Of a DNA stretch of 5,620 bases, positions 1-5,017 are shown one piece after another. Numbering within the stretch: position 1 is the first letter of the stretch; every line of letters begins with the position of its first letter. The translations under genes were made by a program, and so were the position numbers. Under the pieces are notes generated by a model. It was not told the origin of the DNA. It saw only the letters and a list, made by a program, of their open reading frames with translations, and ran no database searches. Source of the stretch: Desulfurococcales archaeon (GTDB lineage Archaea; Thermoproteota; Thermoprotei_A; Sulfolobales; NBVN01); contig JAGHCP010000097.1 of assembly GCA_021160415.1 (NCBI GenBank), positions 1 through 5,620 of the forward strand. The letters are read 5' to 3'.

Positions 1-1
1 C

Positions 2-583
2 CTTTGGGGGAGGTTCGAAGGCGTCAGTGACTTGATATACGTGACGTTGAGTACGGGAATTGGCGGGGGCATGATAGTGGAGGGGCATCTCCTGCTTGGT
101 AGGGAAGGCAACGCGCATGAAGTGGGTCATATAGTCCTTAACTACAGGTCGCGGGCACGGTGCGGATGCGGAGGGGTAGGTCATTGGGAAGGGTTGGCAT
201 CTGGAAAGAACTTCATTAACCTCGCAAGGGAGCTCGGGGTAAGGATTAACGTATCTTCCCTCCCTCAACTAATAGAGGCTTGGCGTTCGGGGGACGGAGA
301 GGCGGGTAGAGTTGTCGAAGAGTTAATTGAGGTGGATGCGGCAGGATTAGCCTCCCTAATCAACGTCTTCGACCCTCATGCGGTTGTTGTGGGAGGCGCC
401 ATCCCCATTAAGAACCCTGACATCCTGGAAGCTATTGTTAAGGAAATGAGTAAGTACCTAATGCGTGAACCCCCTCAACTTGCACTCCCGACTTTCGGTG
501 AGGACGCAGTCTTGGTTGGTGCGGCCGCCATAGCTTCATCACCTCCACCTAACCTACTGAAGCTTCAGGTTAGTTCAGGTTAG
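2..583 (+). CDS. ROK-family sugar kinase (glucokinase-like), 5' end outside the window
   Basis: Cytosolic ATP-dependent kinase of the ROK family, most likely phosphorylating glucose or a related hexose; substrate cannot be fixed from sequence. The frame is open from base 2, and residues before the TTG at 32 (LWGRFEGVSD) fit the family, so the gene enters from the left and 32 is not the true start. Visible: the glycine-rich LSTGIGGG phosphate-binding segment (about 47-85), the HEVGH motif (116-130), whose second His is the expected zinc ligand, and a C-x-C-x4-H cluster (codons 161, 167, 182). Most ROK proteins have Cys at that last position; I recall 'GHWE' variants in archaeal members. Near the C-terminus are FDPHAVVVGGAI and LVGAAAIA, the usual ROK closing elements. 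Ends at TAG 581-583. Family call is secure; 'glucokinase' is inference. Confidence 0.93.
   Translation, partial: LWGRFEGVSDLIYVTLSTGIGGGMIVEGHLLLGREGNAHEVGHIVLNYRSRARCGCGGVGHWEGLASGKNFINLARELGVRINVSSLPQLIEAWRSGDGEAGRVVEELIEVDAAGLASLINVFDPHAVVVGGAIPIKNPDILEAIVKEMSKYLMREPPQLALPTFGEDAVLVGAAAIASSPPPNLLKLQVSSG
549..573 (+). other. Hairpin potential at the 3' end of the ROK gene
   Basis: CTAACC (549-554) pairs with GGTTAG (568-573) around TGAAGCTTCA (558-567), itself a perfect palindrome, leaving a three-base bulge on the left arm. CTGAAGCTTCAG (557-568) is a perfect 12-bp palindrome. The structure lies inside the last codons of the kinase. No T-run follows, so it is not a classic terminator; it may act in RNA processing or be incidental. 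Confidence 0.4.
564..583 (+). repeat. 10-bp perfect tandem duplication spanning the ROK stop codon
   Basis: TTCAGGTTAG occurs twice back to back at 564-573 and 574-583. The second copy supplies the TAG stop; in the first the same bases are read in another frame. It looks like a small slippage duplication that slightly altered the C-terminal tail (QVSSG) of the kinase. Confidence 0.75.
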
Positions 584-597
584 GGATGCATTCTCTA

Positions 598-613
598 GGT
601 AAAGTTCATAAAG
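598..613 (+). promoter_or_regulatory. Probable archaeal promoter (BRE + TATA box) for valS
   Basis: GGTAAAG followed by TTCATAAAG resembles a purine/A-rich BRE joined to a TATA box centred near 609. Archaeal transcription usually starts about 26 bases downstream of the box centre, here around 635-636. That is just ahead of or at the in-frame GTG 636 and shortly before TTG 645. It sits in the 61-bp gap after the kinase stop, so valS probably has its own promoter. Confidence 0.5.
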
Positions 614-633
614 TTATTCCTTGAGAAAACGTA

Positions 634-638
634 AGGTG
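634..638 (+). promoter_or_regulatory. Shine-Dalgarno-like AGGTG supporting the valS TTG start
   Basis: AGGTG matches the consensus complementary to the archaeal 16S 3' end and ends 6 bases before TTG 645. It favours translation beginning MGSLKPK rather than at the farther in-frame TTG 621. A leaderless start at GTG 636, overlapping this motif, remains possible given the predicted transcription start. Confidence 0.4.
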
Positions 639-644
639 CTTTGT

Positions 645-1076
645 TTGGGGAGCCTGAAGCCTAAGGTAGACATAAAGCGATGGGGGCCTGACCCGGAGAA
701 GGAATTGCTTAGGATCTGGGAGGAAGAAGGGATAAGGAAGGACGATATAGATCCTTTAAAGGATGAGAAGTACGTAATCATCGACACACCCCCTCCATAT
801 CCCTCAGGCAGGTGGGGTGTTGCGCAAGCCGCGCATTACACGCAGATAGACATGGTTGCCCGCGCTTTAAGGCTTCTAGGGTATAAGGTCTTCGTGCCTT
901 TCTACGCTGACAGGAACGGTTTGCCGGCGGAAGTCACGGTCGAGAAGAAATACGACATATCTGCTCATGAAATAGCGAAGGACCCTGAAGGGCGTGAGAA
1001 ATTCCTTAAGATGGTTAAGGAGGTACTCGATGAGTACGAGGCGGACATGGTTAAGATCTGGAAGAGGCTGGGTTGA
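645..1076 (+). CDS. valS: 5' segment of valS (N-terminal catalytic part) up to the TGA
   Basis: This is what standard translation would yield alone: about 143 residues (151 if TTG 621 is used) ending KIWKRLG. It carries the PPPYPSG region, the altered HIGH position and the NGLP motif, but lacks the editing domain, the KMSKS loop and tRNA-binding parts. It cannot be a synthetase by itself. The TGATG at 1074-1078 gives an out-of-frame ATG that closes after five codons, so it does not restart the gene. Confidence 0.7.
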   Translation: MGSLKPKVDIKRWGPDPEKELLRIWEEEGIRKDDIDPLKDEKYVIIDTPPPYPSGRWGVAQAAHYTQIDMVARALRLLGYKVFVPFYADRNGLPAEVTVEKKYDISAHEIAKDPEGREKFLKMVKEVLDEYEADMVKIWKRLG

Positions 1077-3095
1077 TGGTTCGAATGCATTAAGCAGGGT
1101 ACGGACTCCCCAGAATACAGGAAGGTCACACAAGCAACCTTCGCGGAGCTCTGGAGGAAGGGTCTAATCTACGAGTCGGATAAGCCCGTTGCCTGGTGTC
1201 CTCGGTGCGGGACCTCGCTCTCCGAGGCCGAGATAGAGTTCAAGAAGGTTAAGGGGAAGCTGTACTACATCTACTTCACGGTTAAGGAGACAGGGGAGAA
1301 GATAGTTATCGCCACTACGAGGCCAGAGCTACTCAACGGTTGTGCAGCGGTGATATATAACCCAGAGGACGAGAGGTACAAGCACCTACGAGGGAAGACC
1401 GCCGTTGTCCCGCTCTACGGGAAGGAAATACCTATAATGGAGAGCGAGTACGCGAACCCTGAATTCGGCACTGGCTTAGCCATGATGTGTTCCTACGGAG
1501 ACACTAGGGACATATGGTTCTTCAGGGAGAAAGGCTTGAAACCGACAATCCTGATAAACCCGGACGGCACGATGAATGAGAACGCAGGGTTCCTTAAGGG
1601 GCTGAAGGTCAGCGAGGCCAGGGAGGCCGTAGCTAAGAGGCTTAAGGAGGAGGGACTCCTAGTGAAGGAGGAGGAGCTGGAGCATGAAGTCCCTGTATGT
1701 TGGCGGTGTAAGACCCCTATAGAATTCATCCACGTGAAGGAGTACTTCCTTAAGCAGCTGGACTTCAAGAATGAGATCCTCAAGATAGCTGAGAAGATGA
1801 AGTTCGTACCTAAGGAACATAAGGTGAAGTTTGACACATGGGTTGAGTCCCTCTCGATGGACTGGCCCATATCCAGAACTAGGTACTATGGAACCGAGAT
1901 ACCTCTATGGAAGTGCAGGGAGTGCGGCAATGTGGTGCTCGGGAAGGAAGGGGAATACGTCAGGCCTTGGAAGGACGACCCTCCAGTAGATAAGTGCCCT
2001 AAGTGCGGAGCACCTAAGGAAGCCCTAATAGGGGAGAACAGGACTTTCGACACGTGGTTCGACTCGTCGATAAGCGTGCTCTACGTGACAGGATGGTTGA
2101 AGAACAGGGAGGCAGCGCTTAAGGCGCTTGAACACACCCTAAGGCCTCAAGGATACGAAATAATCAGAACGTGGCTCTACTTCACGGTACTTAGGGTTTG
2201 GCTACTCGCAGGGAAGCCGCCGTTCAAGTGGGTTAGGATCTCAGGTATGGGGCTTGATCCTAAGGGACGCGCCATGCACAAGTCGCTGGGCAACATCATC
2301 TATCCAATGCCCTACATAGAGAAGTACGGGGCCGACGCTTTCAGGTACTGGGCAGCCGTAGCGGCTAAGCTGGGAAGCGACTACAGATGGTCAGAGAACC
2401 TAGTGAGGACAGGCCTCTCATTCGCGACAAAACTCGTCAACATCGGGAGGTTCATCTCATTCTTCGAGGAGCCTGAGAGGGGATACACGTTAAGGCCAAT
2501 AGATAAGGCAATGCTGACCTACGCAGCTAAGGTCGCGTCTGAAATTGCCAAGGCTTACGAGGAGCTGGACGTCTACGAGCCTACTAATAGAGTCTATGAC
2601 TTAGCGTGGAACGTCTTCGCAAGCAATTACCTCGAAACGGTTAAGCTTAGGGCTTACGGTGGTGAAGGGTTCGAAGAGGGCGAGACTTTAGGCGCTAGAT
2701 ACACGCTCCACAGGATATACAGACTAATACTGAAGCTCTTATCCCCTGTAATGCCCTACGTCACGGACTACATGTGGAGAAAGATGTATTCCCCTAAGGG
2801 GGTTCATTACGAGGTCCTTACGGAGGAGGAGCTGAAATATGCTGAAGGTGACGCAGAGCTCATAGATCTTCTCATGAGGATTAACTCGGCTGTCTGGAAA
2901 TACAAGAAAGAGAAAGGCATGAAGTTGAGGGATGAGCTGAAGGCGAAGCTCTACATACCTGAGAAAGCGGCGCCACTGGCCAACGACCTTAAGGCTCTGC
3001 ATAAGGTCTCGGAGGTAATTCCGGGAACGCCTGAAAGCAGGGAGGGAATCGAGGAGCTGGGAGAAGGGATATTCTTGCGAGTCATCAGTCAGTAA
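645..3095 (+). CDS. valS: Valine--tRNA ligase, full length but interrupted by one in-frame TGA codon
   Basis: Cytosolic class Ia synthetase charging tRNA-Val with valine. From TTG 645 there are 816 codon positions, a normal archaeal size. In order: Rossmann catalytic half with TPPPYPSG and ADRNGLP (ValS-type NGLP rather than IleRS HGLP); Zn knuckle WCPRC (C185, C188); CP1 editing domain with ATTRPE (from about 223) and FGTG; CWRC (C352, C355); a second zinc ribbon (C424/C427, C451/C454); DWPISRTRYYGTEIP; TFDTWFDSS; AMHKS at 543-547 in place of KMSKS; then a helical anticodon-binding domain. Codon 144 is TGA (1074-1076), after KIWKRLG. Reading continues in the same frame with WFECIKQGTDSPEYR, matching the family without gap. 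The HIGH position reads GVAQ (codons 58-61). Family identity is very secure. Whether full-length product is made depends on the TGA being read through, recoded or a sequence error. Confidence 0.93.
816..827 (+). other. HIGH signature position of valS, reading Gly-Val-Ala-Gln
   Basis: Class I synthetases carry H-x-G-H/x six residues after the PPP of the TPPP segment, where the His and Gly contact ATP. Counting the same spacing from TPPPYPSGRW lands on GGT GTT GCG CAA, so both the conserved His and Gly are absent. Residues either side (PPPYPSGRW and AAHYTQIDMVAR) are well preserved, which argues against general decay of this stretch. Confidence 0.7.
1074..1076 (+). other. In-frame TGA inside valS
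   Basis: The codon follows KRLG and precedes WFE. In class Ia ValRS this segment typically reads L-G then a small or hydrophobic residue (Cys, Ala, Asn or Leu in relatives I recall), then S-F-D/E, so the TGA replaces one variable position. All of the roughly 38 Trp codons in the other genes and in the rest of valS are TGG, which argues against genome-wide TGA=Trp. The other complete genes here end in TAG or TAA. Confidence 0.85.
1077..3095 (+). CDS. valS: 3' segment of valS (zinc knuckle, editing, KMSKS and anticodon domains) after the TGA
   Basis: This is the uninterrupted remainder of the synthetase in the same frame as the 5' segment. The first in-frame ATG/GTG/TTG after the TGA is GTG 1350. 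An independent product from there (581 residues) would begin inside the editing domain and lose WCPRC and ATTRPE, both clearly conserved in bases 1194-1330. That makes an independent gene unlikely and supports one continuous coding unit. The segment ends with TAA 3093-3095. Confidence 0.75.
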   Translation, partial: WFECIKQGTDSPEYRKVTQATFAELWRKGLIYESDKPVAWCPRCGTSLSEAEIEFKKVKGKLYYIYFTVKETGEKIVIATTRPELLNGCAAVIYNPEDERYKHLRGKTAVVPLYGKEIPIMESEYANPEFGTGLAMMCSYGDTRDIWFFREKGLKPTILINPDGTMNENAGFLKGLKVSEAREAVAKRLKEEGLLVKEEELEHEVPVCWRCKTPIEFIHVKEYFLKQLDFKNEILKIAEKMKFVPKEHKVKFDTWVESLSMDWPISRTRYYGTEIPLWKCRECGNVVLGKEGEYVRPWKDDPPVDKCPKCGAPKEALIGENRTFDTWFDSSISVLYVTGWLKNREAALKALEHTLRPQGYEIIRTWLYFTVLRVWLLAGKPPFKWVRISGMGLDPKGRAMHKSLGNIIYPMPYIEKYGADAFRYWAAVAAKLGSDYRWSENLVRTGLSFATKLVNIGRFISFFEEPERGYTLRPIDKAMLTYAAKVASEIAKAYEELDVYEPTNRVYDLAWNVFASNYLETVKLRAYGGEGFEEGETLGARYTLHRIYRLILKLLSPVMPYVTDYMWRKMYSPKGVHYEVLTEEELKYAEGDAELIDLLMRINSAVWKYKKEKGMKLRDELKAKLYIPEKAAPLANDLKALHKVSEVIPGTPESREGIEELGEGIFLRVISQ

Positions 3096-3120
3096 GGCCC
3101 AATTCTTACATCTCCTCCGC

Positions 3121-3131
3121 AGAATCTTAAA
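3121..3131 (+). promoter_or_regulatory. Probable TATA promoter for the radical SAM gene
   Basis: AGAATCTTAAA in the 61-bp gap after valS contains a TATA-like CTTAAA centred near 3128, about 28 bases before ATG 3157. That is the spacing expected for a leaderless archaeal transcript starting at or just before the ATG. No good Shine-Dalgarno sequence precedes the ATG, in keeping with leaderless translation. Confidence 0.45.
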
Positions 3132-3156
3132 CATCGAAGGGAAGCGGCTGGCCAAG

Positions 3157-4212
3157 ATGAGTGTTCCCATACCTTCCCTCAAGGGGGACTGCGGCGACAT
3201 AGGTTGCTGGGTCGGGGATCTCTTACCCGGATGTAAGCTCTGCATGGAGGGGAAAAAGACCGTCGTTTTCGTAACAGGTGTTTGTCCTGAGAGGTGCTAC
3301 TACTGCCCACTATCCCCGTGGAGGAAAGGGAGGGACGTTTTCTTCGCCAATAACTCGGAAGTTGAGTCCGTTGAGGACGTGATAGCGGAGTCAGTAGTTT
3401 CAGGCTCCGAAGGTGCAGGGATAACTGGTGGGGACCCCATCGCAAGGCTTGACAGGACCTTGGAGGTCATTAGGGCGCTGAAGGAGTTCTACGGAAGCAA
3501 GTACCACATACACCTCTACACGACTGGGATCCTACTGAATCAGAGAAAGCTCGAGGATCTAATTTCCGCGGGCTTGGATGAGCTGAGGATCCACGTAACA
3601 GGGCTTCACTCTTGGCGTGCCATTCAGGAAGCCCTTAAGTACCCCGTAACGTTGGGAATTGAGAACCCCTCGATACCGGGGCAGTTAAGAACGCTTAAGG
3701 ACATTGTGATTAAGGCGTGGGAACTGGGGGTGAGGTACATTAACCTGAACGAGCTTGAGTTCAGCGAAGGTAACTACACATCCCTCTACATGAGGGGCTT
3801 CAGACCTCTTCCCGGTAGTGTCGCGGCTGAAGGTTCAATGGATACGGCAGTTGAGGTTATGCGTTGGGTTGTTGAGGAAGGTATCGACGTCTCCATTCAT
3901 TTCTGTCCGGCAGTGTATAAGGACAGGCATCAATTCAGGAGAAGAATGGAGTTGAGGGCTATGCGGACCCGCCTCCCATATGAGGAGGTAAGCGGCGCCA
4001 CTGTGAAGTGGTTGAGGGTTCGATGCCCTAGGAGCTTTGAGGACATGGTTGTCCTAGCAGACGCGGGGATTAGAGATGGCGAATACGTCATAACTCACCC
4101 TAAGGTTAAGTTGATGGAGGGGTGCGTAGGGGGGTTACTTGAGGCCTACCCCACCACGCCGAGGAGGGTGTTAAACGAGACCCCCTACCCACACATTTCG
4201 GGCCAGCCTTAG
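3157..4212 (+). CDS. Radical SAM protein, archaeal PFL-activating-enzyme-related (COG2108-like)
   Basis: 351-residue cytosolic protein predicted to bind a [4Fe-4S] cluster and cleave S-adenosylmethionine. The C-x3-C-x2-C cluster motif is CPERCYYC (C43, C47, C50), followed by GGDP (91-94), the usual SAM amino-group-binding GGE-type element. An N-terminal Cys-rich lead-in (C12, C17, C26, C29; GCKLCMEGKK) and the phrase PLSPWRKGRDVFFAN match my memory of the uncharacterised archaeal COG2108 group. Later landmarks are NELEF (198-202) and HFCPAVYKD (248-256). Substrate is unknown in this group. ATG 3157 is the only usable upstream start and fits the promoter spacing. The 3' end overlaps a convergent gene by 42 bases. 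Radical SAM identity is secure; the subgroup is likely; no function is assigned. Confidence 0.93.
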   Translation: MSVPIPSLKGDCGDIGCWVGDLLPGCKLCMEGKKTVVFVTGVCPERCYYCPLSPWRKGRDVFFANNSEVESVEDVIAESVVSGSEGAGITGGDPIARLDRTLEVIRALKEFYGSKYHIHLYTTGILLNQRKLEDLISAGLDELRIHVTGLHSWRAIQEALKYPVTLGIENPSIPGQLRTLKDIVIKAWELGVRYINLNELEFSEGNYTSLYMRGFRPLPGSVAAEGSMDTAVEVMRWVVEEGIDVSIHFCPAVYKDRHQFRRRMELRAMRTRLPYEEVSGATVKWLRVRCPRSFEDMVVLADAGIRDGEYVITHPKVKLMEGCVGGLLEAYPTTPRRVLNETPYPHISGQP

Positions 4213-4545
4213 GACCTTCTCAGCAACCCTCCTTACTTCCTCCCTCAGCTCCTCCATCGATGCAAAACCGTAGATCCCGTAAGGCGTGTACTTGACGGAG
4301 TTGCAACTAGGGGTGCCGAAGAAAATCCTCGATGAAGGTGTGATCTTGAACAGCACCTCCCCCTCCACGGGGGTTTCGAATAAAGCGGTAATGAGCACCT
4401 CATCCCCAAAGTCGGCCTCAACTAACCTGCATTCCCTACTCAGATCTCTCGATGATGCAACCCTATCTGCACCTGCATCCCTCAACCCCTCCTTAACCTT
4501 AGAGAGAACTTCATCATCAATCAAGACCTCACACCCGTGAATCAT
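4171..4545 (-). CDS. Unrecognised small protein, 124 aa
   Basis: I do not recognise the family. The protein begins with an acidic, helix-prone stretch (residues 6-28), then alternating hydrophobic strands (VLITALFETPVEGEVLFKI, 50-68), an aromatic, Pro/Gly-containing loop (74-93, two Tyr-containing turns and one Cys), and a charged amphipathic C-terminal helix (96-116). No signal peptide or membrane segment is seen, so it is probably cytosolic. Codon use (AGG, GAG and GTT rich) matches its neighbours, and the fold-like pattern is much better than the Ser/Thr-rich opposite-strand frame. ATG 4545 lies about 20 bases from the TATA centre, slightly short; the in-frame TTG 4524 is an alternative. 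The stop TAA (4171-4173) lies inside the end of the radical SAM gene. Confidence 0.7.
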   Translation of the reverse strand: MIHGCEVLIDDEVLSKVKEGLRDAGADRVASSRDLSRECRLVEADFGDEVLITALFETPVEGEVLFKITPSSRIFFGTPSCNSVKYTPYGIYGFASMEELREEVRRVAEKVLRLARNVWVGGLV

Positions 4546-4559
4546 CCTGGATAGCGACT

Positions 4560-4571
4560 CAAATATATTTG
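4560..4571. promoter_or_regulatory. Palindromic TATA element in the divergent intergenic gap
   Basis: CAAATATATTTG is a perfect 12-bp palindrome in the 60-bp gap between the leftward gene (ATG 4545) and the rightward gene (TTG 4606). It reads as a TATA box on either strand. Rightward, initiation about 26 bases on would be near 4592, leaving a short leader before TTG 4606. Leftward, the box centre is about 20 bases from ATG 4545, so one box may serve both genes. Confidence 0.55.
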
Positions 4572-4605
4572 GGTCTGAAAACGTAGAAAAAAGGGTCAGT
4601 CAGCG

Positions 4606-4986
4606 TTGGACTTAGGGAACTCAAGGAGGGTTTTGGGGGTTCTCGGTGAGCTCAGCTCCCACGTGGTTCAGTTAATAGGTCTCAAGGATGAGCGAATAAC
4701 TCGATCTCTAGCTATGAGGTACTTAACAGTGAAGATTTCCTTAACTCTGAGGAGTTTCTGCGAGGTAGAATTCGGGAGCCCTGCGGAGTGCGTTAAGAAA
4801 ATAGCTGAAAACCTAGGGGAGGATAGGTCCTCACTCATTGATAACCTACTTCGTGTGGGGGAGGAGCTCATTCATGGAGGTGATGAGGTAACGGATAAGT
4901 TCCTGGAGAGGCTCCTCAAGCAAGTCCCTGAACTATATGTGAGGTTGGAGAGGGTCCTTCAGGGGGAATATAGGGAAAGTAATTAG
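4606..4986 (+). CDS. Unrecognised helix-rich protein, 126 aa
   Basis: No family is recognised with confidence. The protein looks all-helical: helices about 6-25, 28-53, 58-70 and 74-90, then a charged C-terminal helix 94-119. There are two Cys (52, 62), no signal peptide and no convincing membrane segment. The 'SPAE-CVKKIAENLGED...LLRVGEELIHGGDEVTD' portion loosely recalls the helical ends of archaeal DUF4129-type proteins, a weak impression only. TTG 4606 is the first start after an in-frame TGA at 4576-4578. An internal TTG 4633 follows AGGAGG but with only about two bases of spacing. The gene is divergent from the 124-aa gene and 16-31 bases upstream of the flavoprotein gene, so it may share a transcript with the latter. 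Confidence 0.65.
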   Translation: MDLGNSRRVLGVLGELSSHVVQLIGLKDERITRSLAMRYLTVKISLTLRSFCEVEFGSPAECVKKIAENLGEDRSSLIDNLLRVGEELIHGGDEVTDKFLERLLKQVPELYVRLERVLQGEYRESN

Positions 4987-5006
4987 GATCCCCTCAACCT
5001 TTATGA

Positions 5007-5012
5007 GGGTGG
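5007..5012 (+). promoter_or_regulatory. Shine-Dalgarno-like GGGTGG before GTG 5018
   Basis: GGGTGG contains GGTG complementary to the archaeal 16S 3' end and lies 5-6 bases before GTG 5018. That start gives the family-typical beginning MSRVLAINASPRK. The motif overlaps the codons that would follow the alternative ATG 5003. Confidence 0.4.
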
Positions 5013-5017
5013 TTCGA

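Noticed and set aside
584..594. ATGCAT recurs at several places in the window (near 586, 1085, 5039 and 5513) as a possible regulatory repeat.
   Set aside because: It is a 6-bp self-complementary word with no shared flanks or spacing, and most copies are inside coding sequence.
1076..1093. TGATG stop-start overlap as translational coupling to a second gene.
   Set aside because: The ATG at 1076 is out of frame with the valS remainder and reaches TAA after five codons.
1074..1094. GGTTCGAAT next to the TGA resembles a tRNA T-loop, suggesting an inserted tRNA remnant or intron.
   Set aside because: The flanks do not form a 5-bp T stem (G faces G at the closing pair), no acceptor or anticodon arm is nearby, and the ValS reading frame shows no extra length here.
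1493..1870. Minus-strand 125-codon frame inside valS (and similar ones at 876-1133, 2739-3245, 3179-3445, 4668-4871, 5143-5433).
   Set aside because: All lie antisense to well-conserved genes and give Ser/Arg/Leu-rich products typical of shadow frames.
3096..3156. SECIS-like element in the valS 3' region that would support selenocysteine at the TGA.
   Set aside because: Only a 4-bp CCGC/GCGG pairing and short GGCC matches are visible; no stem with the archaeal SECIS internal-loop layout could be drawn. A covariance-model search would be decisive.
4286..4540. Plus-strand 84-codon frame opposite the 124-aa leftward gene.
   Set aside because: Its product is Ser/Thr-rich and low in structure-like pattern, while the opposite strand shows alternating strands, a clear C-terminal helix and matching codon use.
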